In this document: one piece after another, positions 39,079-48,219 of the stretch
Layout: each line of letters opens with the position of its first letter
Position numbering within the stretch: the stretch's first letter is position 1
Assembly: GCA_030653035.1 (NCBI GenBank)
Contig: JAUSAB010000072.1
Coordinates: 1-64,000, forward strand
From: Desulfocapsaceae bacterium
Lineage (GTDB): Bacteria; Desulfobacterota; Desulfobulbia; Desulfobulbales; Desulfocapsaceae
Direction: 5' to 3'
Length of the DNA: 64,000 nucleotides
Made by a program: the position numbers and the translations under genes
The notes under the pieces: model-generated
Told to the model about the DNA's origin: nothing
Database searches by the model: none
The model's input: only the letters and a program-made list of their open reading frames with translations

Positions 39079-40011
39079 ATGAACATCGTTTCATGCTTTA
39101 AGTATGCTCTTGTGGGAGTGTTGTTCTGTGGCAATGTTCTGGCGGCGGAGCGCAAGGGTTTTCAGGCAGTTGGTCTTAGCAAGTTGTCTGACACGAGTAC
39201 CATCAACTGTGCTGCTGCGATCAGGGAGAGTGGCTGCCGCGAGTTCGAATTTGCTTTCATGCCATTTTTTAACTCCATTGACCCGTTTAAAAATGTCAGG
39301 ACACTCTTGGACATCCCCAACGTGAGCAAGGTGGAAACGATCTTCCTTTCCTGGCGCGACGAGACGGTAATGAATGACACTTGGCCAAATGTGTTAAACA
39401 TGCTTAATCTACGTGCTCGAGAGGTAAATACCCATGTGAATGAGGTGCGGAACAGGGTCACGATGATCATTCTGGTGCCGATGCTGGAAGATCGGTGGAC
39501 GGAAGCGATGTGGCTGGAGGCCGTTCATACCATTGCAGGGCAAATTGATAACGACGCAAAGATCTCTTTTCGGCGTTCAGAAATGATGGGGACTGACATG
39601 CCTCCTGCTTCAATCACCACACGGTTAAAGAACGGGACGAGCTACACTTTTACTTCGACTTGGTTAGAGGCTCATCGAATTAACCATGGTGGCAATGCCC
39701 AAGTGATCAGCAATGATGGTGGACTGGTTTACCAAGATTCCAAAATTTTTGATAAATATGAGACGAAGTCTTCATTAATCGATGCACCGGGAGGATATTG
39801 CTCAATGTCGAGTTGGATTTCCGAGGCAAATTTGACATCGAAAGTCAGTATTTTGTGGCGTCCCAGTTACAATTTATTTACGCGAACGTATTCAGGTGAC
39901 GAAATCAAGTACCAGAAGCCAGATATATCGCTCGACAAACGATCGGACAGCGAAAGCGATCCCGCCTTTAACTCGTTTGAGAAGGAAGTGTTGAAGTCAT
40001 TCCTTCGATAA
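39079..40011 (+). CDS. Secreted protein of unknown function
   Basis: I do not recognise this 310-residue protein. It has a clear signal peptide (residues 1-23, ending NVLAA) and no further membrane segment. A good ribosome site (AGAAGGGG) precedes the ATG. Four cysteines are in the mature part (CAAAIRESGC close together, then one near YCSMSS). Alternating hydrophobic strands (TMIILVPML, KISFRRSEM) and polar stretches suggest a globular alpha/beta domain. It lies between an IS630 remnant and a strong terminator, as a monocistronic unit. Location in the accessory region suggests transfer. Confidence 0.65.
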   Translation: MNIVSCFKYALVGVLFCGNVLAAERKGFQAVGLSKLSDTSTINCAAAIRESGCREFEFAFMPFFNSIDPFKNVRTLLDIPNVSKVETIFLSWRDETVMNDTWPNVLNMLNLRAREVNTHVNEVRNRVTMIILVPMLEDRWTEAMWLEAVHTIAGQIDNDAKISFRRSEMMGTDMPPASITTRLKNGTSYTFTSTWLEAHRINHGGNAQVISNDGGLVYQDSKIFDKYETKSSLIDAPGGYCSMSSWISEANLTSKVSILWRPSYNLFTRTYSGDEIKYQKPDISLDKRSDSESDPAFNSFEKEVLKSFLR

Positions 40012-40013
40012 GT

Positions 40014-40044
40014 ACTCGCCGAATGCCACTGGCGGCGAGTTTTC
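40014..40044 (+). terminator. Intrinsic terminator after the secreted protein gene
   Basis: Arms ACTCGCCG (40014-40021) and CGGCGAGT (40033-40040) form an 8-bp GC-rich stem with an 11-base loop, followed by TTTTC. It starts 3 bases after the stop codon. Confidence 0.8.
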
Positions 40045-40099
40045 AGCCTGAGGTGTCGGTATTAAACTCAAACATCTTTGATTGCTCGCACCGCTAAGA

Positions 40100-40134
40100 G
40101 AAAAAGGACCAGTGTCGCCAAGGGTAATGGCCCC
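40100..40134 (-). terminator. Probable intrinsic terminator after the DUF2721 gene
   Basis: On the minus strand GGGCCA (40128-40133) pairs with TGGTCC (40106-40111, one G-T pair) and is followed by TTTTTCTC. It is 18 bp downstream of the DUF2721 stop. Confidence 0.55.
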
Positions 40135-40151
40135 TTCGCAGGTTTTCCTCT

Positions 40152-40556
40152 TTACCGAGTATCCCCCTTGCTCTCCATCGAACACAACTCAAGATTAAGC
40201 GCCTCAACAGAGAGCAAAATTTCCCGAAACGAGATACCAAGAGAGGCAAGCAACAGGAATAAACTGATCGCGAACACGATCTTGCCGGCAAACTGCCAGC
40301 CTAAAAAAAGAAACAGCATGCAGACCACGCAACTAAAAAGTCCTGCAACCCCACAGGCCTGCATATTTCTGATCAGTATCACCCGCCGACGCAAACTCTT
40401 GATCTGAGAGAACAAGATAGCATCAGGATTTACCTGATACCGGTCATGCAGATTGCGGATCCGGGAACCAAGGGCCAGAAAACGATTAGTATAGGCGATA
40501 AGAAGAAAGGTCACCGCCGGAAAAAGCAGGGCTGGTGTGGTAAAGGTGATATCCAT
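40152..40556 (-). CDS. DUF2721 family membrane protein
   Basis: A 134-residue inner-membrane protein with three hydrophobic segments (about residues 8-28, 65-87 and 90-112) and a short cytoplasmic-looking loop rich in Arg (LGSRIRNLHDRY and LRRRVILIRNMQ). It matches DUF2721, whose function is not known. It is a single gene with its own terminator, convergent with the secreted-protein gene. Confidence 0.85.
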   Translation of the reverse strand: MDITFTTPALLFPAVTFLLIAYTNRFLALGSRIRNLHDRYQVNPDAILFSQIKSLRRRVILIRNMQACGVAGLFSCVVCMLFLFLGWQFAGKIVFAISLFLLLASLGISFREILLSVEALNLELCSMESKGDTR

Positions 40557-40871
40557 GGCAAAATTTGTTACGGCAAGTCCCGTCTATTTCCAAGATTCAG
40601 GGCACGTTGACGGATGTCGTGATTATTCACATCCACCTCCCTGTTTGACAAAGAGAGATAATATTTTATCTATTAAAAAATCAAATATTTACCCTGATTC
40701 AGGACCGGGAGCAAGAAATTTATCACCAACACAGTTTTGTTCTCTCAATTTCCTTGACGTCCGCGCCATTAGGGGTATAGTAAATTTCTCATCGAATCAT
40801 ATTCACCAGTTCAATCAAGTTTTGACTTGACTGGAAACAACAATTTCTCACCTTTTCTAAAAGTGAACACC
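40557..40871. other. Divergent non-coding region between DUF2721 and pal
   Basis: 315 bp without a gene, containing start signals for both divergent genes. The only strong element is the sigma-70-like promoter at 40752-40779, listed separately. The plus-strand frame extending pal upstream to 40827 is not used because it has no ribosome site and would spoil the signal peptide. Confidence 0.6.
40752..40779 (+). promoter_or_regulatory. Sigma-70-type promoter for pal
   Basis: TTGACG (40752-40757), a 16-bp spacer and TATAGT (40774-40779), about 93 bp upstream of the pal start. A close match to consensus in a divergent intergenic region. Confidence 0.6.
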
Positions 40872-41453
40872 ATGAAAAAAAAGACCCTGCACACCCTTCT
40901 CTTTCTGACTCTAATTGGCTCGCTCACCCTTGTTTCCGGAGGTTGCAGTAAAAAAGAAGTTACCCCCCCAACATCAGGAGGAGCCGCAGGTGGCAATAAT
41001 GTGAACTATCCAGACACAACCGGCAGCGCCGAGGGCACACTGGATGACTCCACCAATCAAAGAAATGGCAGTTTTGGTCAAGGTGAACAAAGCGATGACT
41101 ATAAACGCCAGCATGGCCGTTCTTCTGCGCAATTTCAACCCATCTATTTTGATTTTGACCAGTCAAGTATCCGGAAGGATATGGCCCAAAACCTGGTGGC
41201 CAATGCCAAATACATGAAATCATCATCAGAGTCCATCGTTATTGAAGGCAACTGCGATGCCCGGGGCACCAATGAGTACAACCTGGCCCTTGGTGAAAGA
41301 CGTGCCATCAACGCCAAAAAATACATGGTTGATCTTGGCGTTAACGGCTCACGAATCCGCACCGTCAGTTATGGCGAAGAAAGACCACTCTTTGAGGGAT
41401 CAGATGAATCAAGTTATCAATACAACAGACGCGATGACTTTGTTATTGAATAA
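40872..41453 (+). CDS. pal: Peptidoglycan-associated lipoprotein Pal
   Basis: An outer-membrane lipoprotein of the Tol-Pal system, 193 residues from the ATG at 40872. A signal peptide ends in the lipobox SGGC; a Gly/Ser/Asn-rich linker follows; the C-terminal OmpA-like domain has IYFDFDQSSIR, EGNCDARGTNEYNLALGERR and SYGEERP, with the peptidoglycan-binding Asp and Arg. Some late residues (YNRRDDFVIE) fit Pal. TolB and TolA are not in the window. Confidence 0.93.
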   Translation: MKKKTLHTLLFLTLIGSLTLVSGGCSKKEVTPPTSGGAAGGNNVNYPDTTGSAEGTLDDSTNQRNGSFGQGEQSDDYKRQHGRSSAQFQPIYFDFDQSSIRKDMAQNLVANAKYMKSSSESIVIEGNCDARGTNEYNLALGERRAINAKKYMVDLGVNGSRIRTVSYGEERPLFEGSDESSYQYNRRDDFVIE

Positions 41454-41473
41454 TTTTTTCTCTTTTTGATATA

Positions 41474-41511
41474 AAAAAGGGCCGATATTATTTTTAGTAT
41501 CGGCCCTTTTT
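41474..41511. terminator. Bidirectional terminator between pal and cmk
   Basis: A perfect 14-bp stem (41474-41487 with 41498-41511), core GGGCCGATA/TATCGGCCC, with A-run before and T-run after, so it can serve both convergent genes. Confidence 0.9.
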
Positions 41512-41543
41512 TTATTGTTTTTATCCTTACGATTGACGCAACT

Positions 41544-42242
41544 TCAAGTTTTTTTTGCCTGAACAACCTCCAGCATCTTTGTGCACACCCCGTCAATATC
41601 AAGAGAGGTGGTATCAATGCTGAGAGCATCGTCAGCCTTTTGCAAGGGGGCTAATGTCCGCTCCTGATCATCGCGGTCACGCTTGGCAATCATGGCCAGC
41701 AACTCCTGAGCATCTACCTCCTGACCAGTGGATCGAAGCTGTGCCACTCGTCTGCGGGTCCGCTCTCCAAGATCAGCTTCCAGGTAAAACTTCCAACGGG
41801 CATCTGGAAAAACCACCGTGCCCGTATCTCTTCCCTCGGCAACGATCTTTCCCTTTTGACCAAGAGCCTGCTGCATCTCGGTCAACCTCTTTCTCACCGC
41901 AGGAATTGCTGACACCCGCGAAGCCAGCATCCCTGCCGCAGGGGTGCGAATCGCGCTGCTCACATCCTGGCCGTTAACCACAACCCCCACATCACCATCT
42001 TCATGTTCAGCCGGAAACAACTGTAAATCCATACCAGCAAGGATGGTCTCCACCGCCAACTCATCACTCAGATCTATCTGTAACCGTTGGAGGCATAATC
42101 CTACCGCCCGATACATAGCGCCTGTATCAAGATAGGTATAGCCAAGGGCCGCCGCTACCTTCCGGCTCAGTGTCGATTTTCCGACACCGGACGGTCCATC
42201 AATAGTAACAATCTCACGCTTTTCAGACATCTCCTCAGACAT
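41544..42242 (-). CDS. cmk: Cytidylate kinase
   Basis: Phosphorylates CMP and dCMP. P-loop DGPSGVGKSTLSRKVA, the DTGAMYRAVGL motif, and AEGRDTGTVVFPDA with RTRRRVAQL of the lid are present. The ATG at 42242 (MSEEMSEK) is drawn, overlapping the hisC stop by 8 bases; the next ATG at 42230 directly abuts GAGGAG and is less likely. About 232 residues. A longer in-frame reading has no family support. Confidence 0.94.
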   Translation of the reverse strand: MSEEMSEKREIVTIDGPSGVGKSTLSRKVAAALGYTYLDTGAMYRAVGLCLQRLQIDLSDELAVETILAGMDLQLFPAEHEDGDVGVVVNGQDVSSAIRTPAAGMLASRVSAIPAVRKRLTEMQQALGQKGKIVAEGRDTGTVVFPDARWKFYLEADLGERTRRRVAQLRSTGQEVDAQELLAMIAKRDRDDQERTLAPLQKADDALSIDTTSLDIDGVCTKMLEVVQAKKT

Positions 42243-43347
42243 AGGAAAGCTCACGCAGACACAGGGACAATGCGGCCAGAAAGCGATTATTTTCCTCTTC
42301 ACTGCCCACGGTAATACGCACCATATCGGTATAACCATAGGGTTTCATAGAGCGAACAATAACCCCTTTGTAGAGCATGGCCTCATACAGTGCCGTGGCA
42401 TCACCCTGAACATCAATCAGAAAAAAATTGGTCTGCGATGGATAACTTTTACACCCCAGTTTCTCCACTTCATCCTGCAGATACAGCAAACCCTCCCGGG
42501 TACGCCGCAGGGTTTGCTGATAAAATTCTTCGTCCTCAAGAGCTGCCAGGGCGCCAATCTGAGCCGGTTGATTCACATTAAAAGGCTGTCGCACCTTATG
42601 TAGATTCCCCGCCACCTGCGACGGCATGAGGCCATAGCCAATGCGCAACCCGGCCAAGCCGTATGCCTTGGAAAAAGTACGTAGAGACACCACCCCGCAC
42701 CGCCCGTTGGTATTACGGACTAGAGAGAAGATATCGACCTGAAGCTCACTATCCATAAAATCCACATAGGCCTCATCAAGCACGACCAGAACCGATTCCG
42801 GCACCTCGCTGAGAAAGGCATACAAGTCGGTAGGTTTAATCGGGCTCCCAGTGGGGTTATTGGGATTATCAAGAAAAATCAGTCGTGTCCTGTCGGTAAC
42901 GGCAGCCAGAATCGTGGCCAGATCATGATGCATCCTGGTCAAAGGGATAACAATATTCACGCCGCCACGGACTTGAACAATCTTTTGATACATGAGAAAC
43001 GAAGGATGGCTGCTAATAACCTCATCCCCTGTCTGGACATAGGCCTTGACCAGCATCTCAATAATCTCATTGGAACCATTACCCAGCACAATCTCTTCGG
43101 GGGCAAATCCAAGTTTTTCAGCCAGGGCATGGACCAGACGGTAACAACTCCCATCAGGATAGCGATGCAGATTATCCAACGCCCCACGGATAGCCTGAAT
43201 GGCCTTGGGGGATGGCCCCCAGGGATTTTCATTGGAGGCCATCTTGATGGAGCCACTGACTCCATACTCCCTTTCCAATTCCTCCAAAGGCTTACCAGGT
43301 GGATAAGGAACTATAGATGCAATATTATCAGGTACCTGGATCTTCAT
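42235..43347 (-). CDS. hisC: Histidinol-phosphate aminotransferase
   Basis: A PLP class I/II aminotransferase in histidine synthesis. Motifs ASNENPWGPSPKA, NGSNEIIEMLVKAY, the DNPNNPTGSP loop and the PLP lysine in LRTFSKAYGLAGLRIGYG are visible. About 370 residues from the ATG at 43347, which follows GAGG with five-base spacing; a GTG five codons upstream is also in frame. It is the only his gene here and is coupled to cmk. Confidence 0.94.
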   Translation of the reverse strand: MKIQVPDNIASIVPYPPGKPLEELEREYGVSGSIKMASNENPWGPSPKAIQAIRGALDNLHRYPDGSCYRLVHALAEKLGFAPEEIVLGNGSNEIIEMLVKAYVQTGDEVISSHPSFLMYQKIVQVRGGVNIVIPLTRMHHDLATILAAVTDRTRLIFLDNPNNPTGSPIKPTDLYAFLSEVPESVLVVLDEAYVDFMDSELQVDIFSLVRNTNGRCGVVSLRTFSKAYGLAGLRIGYGLMPSQVAGNLHKVRQPFNVNQPAQIGALAALEDEEFYQQTLRRTREGLLYLQDEVEKLGCKSYPSQTNFFLIDVQGDATALYEAMLYKGVIVRSMKPYGYTDMVRITVGSEEENNRFLAALSLCLRELSYV

Positions 43348-43396
43348 CCCCCACCTCTTCACAATTCTATTTAATAATCTTGATTAGTTAATGCCG

Positions 43397-44857
43397 TTAC
43401 GCAATTCCAGGCCGTTGTGGCGGCAGGTTCAACCCTTGTTCCAGATTATAAGCAACCTTAAACAAAGAATCTTCCCTGAAATGAGCCCCTTGGAGCTGAA
43501 TGCCAATGGGCAAGCCATCCCGACTAAAGCCGCCAGGCACCGAAATACCTGGAATTCCCGCAAGATTAGCAGAGATGGTCAACACATCCGAAAGGTACAT
43601 GGCCAAGGGGTTCTCGGTCTTTTCTCCCAGCTTCCAGGCCGGAGTAGGGACAACAGGTGAAATCAGAACATCACACTGCTCAAAAGCACGATTAAAATCA
43701 CCCAGAATCAGGGTACGAACCTGCGAGGCCTTTTTATAATATGCATCATAATACCCGGCGGACAGGGCATACGTTCCTATCAATATCCGCCGTTTCACCT
43801 CAGCACCAAACCCTTGTGAGCGAGTCTCCTTGTACATCTCCATGAGGGTCTTCACCTCCAGGTCTCGAAAACCATAGGAGACACCGTCATATCGCGCCAG
43901 ATTGGAGCTTGCCTCAGCCGTGGCAATGAGATAATAAACCGCAACGCAATAATCTGTGCGCGGCAGCGACACTTCAATAATTTCCGCCCCTGCATCCCTC
44001 AGCACCTCAATGCCGTGGGTCACAACCTCCCGAACCTCCGGGTCTAACCCCTCGCCAAAATATTCCCTGGGTACCCCCACCCGCACCCCTTGCAGACCCT
44101 TGGTAAGAGAGGAGCTGAAATCAGGCACCTCCTGCCTGACCGATGTGGAATCCTTGGGATCATAGCCGCTGATGGCATTCAGCATCAAGGCGCAATCAGT
44201 GACATCACGGGTGAGAGGTCCGACCTGATCCAAAGAAGAGGCAAAGGCCACCAGACCATACCGGGAGACCAGACCATAGGTTGGTTTGATCCCCACAATA
44301 CCGCAGAGAGAGGCTGGCTGCCGAATGGAGCCGCCCGTATCCGAACCAAGAGAACCTGGACATTCTAGGGCCGCAACCGATGCGGCAGAACCACCGGAGG
44401 ACCCACCGCTCACAAATCCCAGTTTCCACGGATTTTCAGGGACCCGAAAGGCACAATTCTCCGAGGTTGACCCCATGGCAAACTCATCCATGGCGACCTT
44501 GCCAAGGATGACGGCACCTTGCCCCTTAAGCTTTTCGACAACAGTTGCGTCGTAGGGAGGAACGAAATGTTCGAGCATCCGGGAGCCGCAAGTAGTAACA
44601 ATCCCTTTGGTGCAGAGTAAATCTTTCATGGAGAGTGGAATGCCACACAAGGGCTGCGCATCACCACGAGCCCGAATCGTATCTGCCTCATCGGCCTGGA
44701 CCAAGGCCTGTTCCGGAGTAACCACCAGAAAGGCCTTGACCTTATCATCAACGGCCTCGATACGGTCAAGGCAACTTTGGGTTAATTCACGGGACGAGAG
44801 GCTTCCTGCGGCCAATTGCCCGCTTGCCTGGGCAATGGTTAATTCATACGGATTCAT
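43397..44857 (-). CDS. gatA: Aspartyl/glutamyl-tRNA(Asn/Gln) amidotransferase subunit A
   Basis: Amidase subunit of GatCAB, which releases ammonia from glutamine for transamidation of misacylated tRNA. The Ser-cisSer-Lys triad is intact: K in SMKDLL, and the serines in the [10 protein letters not shown] and [13 protein letters not shown] blocks. 486 residues from the ATG at 44857, preceded by GAGG. It lies 155 bp after gatC; gatB is not in the window. Confidence 0.96.
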   Translation of the reverse strand: MNPYELTIAQASGQLAAGSLSSRELTQSCLDRIEAVDDKVKAFLVVTPEQALVQADEADTIRARGDAQPLCGIPLSMKDLLCTKGIVTTCGSRMLEHFVPPYDATVVEKLKGQGAVILGKVAMDEFAMGSTSENCAFRVPENPWKLGFVSGGSSGGSAASVAALECPGSLGSDTGGSIRQPASLCGIVGIKPTYGLVSRYGLVAFASSLDQVGPLTRDVTDCALMLNAISGYDPKDSTSVRQEVPDFSSSLTKGLQGVRVGVPREYFGEGLDPEVREVVTHGIEVLRDAGAEIIEVSLPRTDYCVAVYYLIATAEASSNLARYDGVSYGFRDLEVKTLMEMYKETRSQGFGAEVKRRILIGTYALSAGYYDAYYKKASQVRTLILGDFNRAFEQCDVLISPVVPTPAWKLGEKTENPLAMYLSDVLTISANLAGIPGISVPGGFSRDGLPIGIQLQGAHFREDSLFKVAYNLEQGLNLPPQRPGIA

Positions 44858-45015
44858 CAATACCTCAAAAAATAATCGCTCTCAATAAAAACAGTTTGGG
44901 AGCCGTTACGAAATAACTTATCTCTTTATGTCTATTACGTTACCACTCCTTATGCCGTTTTCGCCATTAAGATGTTCATGTTATTTCTTTACCACGGCTT
45001 GTCTCCGAATGACCT

Positions 45016-45300
45016 CTAAATAATTCTCGGCACTACAAACGCCTCTCCATTCTGGCAAGGACCATTCGCCAAGGCCTCTTGCCTGGCCAGCGAATCCGTC
45101 ACCCGGTCTTCACGAAAAGCATTGGACACAGAAAAAGCATGGGTCATTGCTTGTACCCCGGCGGTATCCAGCTCATCCAGTTTCGCCACATAGGAAAGAA
45201 TGGTATCCAGTTGACCGGTTATGGTTTCCAGTTCCTGTGCACTCAGATTTAACCGGGCTAAATGCGCCACCCTCTCAACTTCTTCTTTTGTTATCTTCAT
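45016..45300 (-). CDS. gatC: Aspartyl/glutamyl-tRNA(Asn/Gln) amidotransferase subunit C
   Basis: The small stabilising subunit, 94 residues, with the typical N-terminus ITKEEVERVAHLARLNLS and the DTILSYVAKLDELDTAGV segment. The C-terminal part (SNAFREDRVTDSL) matches the region that wraps GatA. Next to gatA on the same strand, as usual. Confidence 0.95.
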   Translation of the reverse strand: MKITKEEVERVAHLARLNLSAQELETITGQLDTILSYVAKLDELDTAGVQAMTHAFSVSNAFREDRVTDSLARQEALANGPCQNGEAFVVPRII

Positions 45301-45325
45301 TTCCTATCAACCTGACGCCTTGATC

Positions 45326-46450
45326 TTATAACGATACATTAAAGGTGAGCACAAAATCTTGAACAGCACGAGCGAAAACATCCACAGTTTCTTTATCAAA
45401 CTGAGAACCAGAATGCAGTTGCAGTTCACAGAGTGCTTCCTCCATGTTCAAATTTCGACGATAATTTCGCCTTGAAGTCATGGCATCATAACTATCCACC
45501 ACCACAAGAATCTTGGTCAACTGATCCAGCTCATCTCCCTTCAGACCATCAGGATATCCTTTACCATCCATACGCTCATGATGATGCCGGATAATAAACT
45601 GTTCCCGCTCCATAAACCCTAAAGGTTGAATAATATTAGCACCAATAACCGGATGTTTTCTGATAAGTATCCACTCATCGTCGGTTAGTTTTCCCGGCTT
45701 CTGAATACAGGAAAGATCTATCACCAGTTTGCCGATATCGTGAAACTGGGCCGCCCGCCGCAACACCACCAGTTCTTTTTCTGGTAAATCCATAGCCAGA
45801 CCAAGCATCAAAGCATACTCTGTTACTCGCATGGTATGACCAGCGGTATAAAAATCCTTTTCCTCCATGGCGTTCTGGAGACTACTCATCAACTGAACCG
45901 TTGCATTCTCCAGACTGTGACTATAGGTAAGTAAAAGCCTGTTCGTCTCTTCCAGTTCTTTTGTCTTACTCTGAACCTCCTGTTCCAGAGAGGTTTTATA
46001 TTGTCTTTCCCGAAGAACAAAGGATCTTTTCTCAATGGCCCGTCGAATTTTGACATTAAAAATATCAAGATCCTCAATGGGTTTCGTTAAAAAATCATAT
46101 CCCCCAAGATTAATCGCTTGTACCACATATTCCATGGAACCAGCGCCAGTCAAAAACAAAACCGGAATATCATACTGACGGGAGTTCAAAACCTTAATGG
46201 TTTCAAAACCTCCCATGTCCGGCATATTAATGTCGAGAATGATCACATCATAGGAATCATCAATCACCTCAATAACATCTCTACCGTCGGCAACAGTTTT
46301 TACTATATGACCAAACATCTCCAGTACCGTAGACACTGTGGTCCGAACCGTGACGTCGTCATCTGCGAGTAATATTTTTGCCTTTTTTCCTTCCAAACTA
46401 AGTCCCTCTCGAAAGTTTAATTCAACATCAACATACGAAAGCATTTCCAT
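45326..46450 (-). CDS. Response regulator with HD-GYP phosphodiesterase domain
   Basis: A 374-residue two-domain protein: an N-terminal receiver (about residues 25-140, Asp in VIILDINMPDMGG, Lys in FLTKPIED), a coiled linker, and a C-terminal HD-GYP domain with HDIGK and HHERMDGKGYPDGL. HD-GYP proteins degrade cyclic di-GMP. The ATG at 46450 lies 5 bases after the upstream deacetylase stop. No kinase partner is adjacent. Confidence 0.92.
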   Translation of the reverse strand: MEMLSYVDVELNFREGLSLEGKKAKILLADDDVTVRTTVSTVLEMFGHIVKTVADGRDVIEVIDDSYDVIILDINMPDMGGFETIKVLNSRQYDIPVLFLTGAGSMEYVVQAINLGGYDFLTKPIEDLDIFNVKIRRAIEKRSFVLRERQYKTSLEQEVQSKTKELEETNRLLLTYSHSLENATVQLMSSLQNAMEEKDFYTAGHTMRVTEYALMLGLAMDLPEKELVVLRRAAQFHDIGKLVIDLSCIQKPGKLTDDEWILIRKHPVIGANIIQPLGFMEREQFIIRHHHERMDGKGYPDGLKGDELDQLTKILVVVDSYDAMTSRRNYRRNLNMEEALCELQLHSGSQFDKETVDVFARAVQDFVLTFNVSL

Positions 46451-46455
46451 AGAGC

Positions 46456-47520
46456 TTACATTTTCCAATATTTTTTTGCAACCTCCCATGCTTGATGAAT
46501 GGCTGGATGCAATGATTTTTCGCGGCTCAGACGCGTAGCCGTATCATCATCCAGATTAGTCAGATATCCAGTATCAAGCACACGGCCAGACAACTCCCCA
46601 AGAACAGCCAGTATCCCATCACGCTGTCCCTCAAGATTATATCCACCCTCCAAAGTCATCAACAAATGCCCATCACAGACCTCTTCAGCCAGTCGCACCA
46701 GGGTTCTGGTTAGATAGGCAAATCCTAAAGCGGTCACCTCCATTGTCCCCAAGGGATCACCTCGATAAATATCAAATCCGGCAGAAACAAGAATGAGTTG
46801 CGGTTTATATTCACGGCCAATGGGAACGACCAGATCATCAAATATAGTAGTGTAATCCACATCTCCCTGATATCCAGGCAAAGGAACATTTATCGTAAAT
46901 CCCTCTCCCTTACCCCGGCCGGTTTCCTTCAGGGAACCGGTCCCGGGATAATAAGGATACTGATGCGTGGAGAGATAGAGAACTTTCTCACTCTCATAAA
47001 ACGAATGCTGGGTTCCATTGCCATGGTGCAGATCCCAGTCCACTATCATCACTTTTTCGAGACCAAGAACCTGTGTTGCATAATGGGCGGCAATAGCCAC
47101 ATTGTTAAACAGGCAAAACCCCATCGACTGGTTTTTTTCCGCATGATGACCTGGGGGCCGCACCAGAGCAAAACCATTATCAATCTCTTTTGCCATTAAC
47201 ATATCAACCCCTTTAATCAGGGCACCCACCGCAAGACAGGCAGCAGCATAGGAGTCCGGTGAGGTATGGGTGTCCGGGTCAAGGGTATCAAAAATCTTGC
47301 CGGCAGTCTCGGAAACCCTGGCAAGAAGGGATTCTGAATGATTTAAACCGATAACTGCATGGGATGCCGGGCTGAAGTTCGGTTCCAAAAAACAGCCAGA
47401 AAACTCCCTACCATCAAGAAGTTGATAAATACCTTTCAATCTTTCCGGAGACTCCACATGATCAAAGCCAGGATCATGATCTAAAAAAAGTGGATCTCTA
47501 AACACTGCTGTTTTTCGCAT
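46456..47520 (-). CDS. Histone-deacetylase-family amidohydrolase (acetoin-utilisation type)
   Basis: A 354-residue zinc-dependent deacetylase. Motifs RPPGHHAEKNQSMGFCLFNN, VDWDLHHGNGTQ and the zinc-binding Asp/His, then SAGFDIYRGDPLG and LEGGYN are complete. Substrates could be acetylpolyamines or acetyl-CoA synthetase-type proteins; sequence alone does not decide. It is followed almost directly by the HD-GYP regulator. Confidence 0.92.
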   Translation of the reverse strand: MRKTAVFRDPLFLDHDPGFDHVESPERLKGIYQLLDGREFSGCFLEPNFSPASHAVIGLNHSESLLARVSETAGKIFDTLDPDTHTSPDSYAAACLAVGALIKGVDMLMAKEIDNGFALVRPPGHHAEKNQSMGFCLFNNVAIAAHYATQVLGLEKVMIVDWDLHHGNGTQHSFYESEKVLYLSTHQYPYYPGTGSLKETGRGKGEGFTINVPLPGYQGDVDYTTIFDDLVVPIGREYKPQLILVSAGFDIYRGDPLGTMEVTALGFAYLTRTLVRLAEEVCDGHLLMTLEGGYNLEGQRDGILAVLGELSGRVLDTGYLTNLDDDTATRLSREKSLHPAIHQAWEVAKKYWKM

Positions 47521-47544
47521 ATCACTCCCGCCAACACAAAATTC

Positions 47545-48129
47545 CTATCGAATTCCTTGAATCATTCTTTTTTCGGTAACCACCAGATCAAGCAACTCAT
47601 CATGGGCCTGTAAAGACAATCTGTTAACTACCTGAAAATCAAAGGCCAGACCAATTCGTCTGGCTTGTGGCGCTTCATGAGCCATGAAACGATCATAATA
47701 GCCGCCGCCATAACCCAACCTGCCACCCCGCTCATCAAAAACAGATCCTGGCAAAAGAATCGTCTCTATCTCACGACCAGATACCATGTGATTTTTTCTG
47801 ATCGCCAATCGTGGTTCCGGTATGGAACAATAACCGGGCACAAGATCTTTTTCCACATTAGTAATTGCCACCGGGAGCAATCTCTTCTCCATGACCAAGG
47901 TAAGTGGAACAACCACCCGCTTGCCCTGCTTCAGAAGTTCAGCTATCAGGATATGGGTCTCAACCTCGGAGCGAAAATCAACATAAACAAAAAGAGTTTC
48001 ACTGGCTGCAATCTCCTCAAGAAGAAGCAGTTTTCGCGTAATTTCACAACTCATAGATTGACGTTCCTGAATATGCAGTTCATCACGAACATTAAGGGTT
48101 TTCTTTCGTAAAAGAGAAGAATTGTACAA
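47545..48129 (-). CDS. 5-formyltetrahydrofolate cyclo-ligase
   Basis: Converts 5-formyl-THF to 5,10-methenyl-THF. About 194 residues, with LLRKKTLNVRDEL near the start, FVYVDFRSEVET, then the C-terminal LLPGSVFDERGGRLGYGGGYYDRF motif. A TTG start at 48129 is chosen: AAAGG lies seven bases upstream, and a longer ATG reading to 48162 would run through the terminator hairpin of the upstream transporter gene. Confidence 0.9.
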   Translation of the reverse strand: MYNSSLLRKKTLNVRDELHIQERQSMSCEITRKLLLLEEIAASETLFVYVDFRSEVETHILIAELLKQGKRVVVPLTLVMEKRLLPVAITNVEKDLVPGYCSIPEPRLAIRKNHMVSGREIETILLPGSVFDERGGRLGYGGGYYDRFMAHEAPQARRIGLAFDFQVVNRLSLQAHDELLDLVVTEKRMIQGIR

Positions 48130-48154
48130 GAATGCACCTTTGTTAAAAACAAAA

Positions 48155-48190
48155 AATCGCAACCCCTGTATTCACAGAAGTTGCGATTAA
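48155..48190 (-). terminator. Intrinsic terminator after the YeeE/YedE transporter gene
   Basis: On the minus strand AATCGCAAC (48180-48188) pairs with GTTGCGATT (48155-48163) around a 16-base loop, followed by TTTTGTTTTT. It sits 32 bp after the transporter stop. Confidence 0.8.
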
Positions 48191-48219
48191 AATGGAACCG
48201 CCTTATGACAACAACATCA

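Noticed and set aside
40827-40871. Longer N-terminus for Pal
   Set aside because: The added residues precede the signal peptide and have no ribosome site; the ATG at 40872 gives a normal lipoprotein signal.
48130-48162. ATG start of the cyclo-ligase gene at 48162
   Set aside because: The stretch overlaps the terminator of the transporter gene; a TTG with a good ribosome site lies at 48129.
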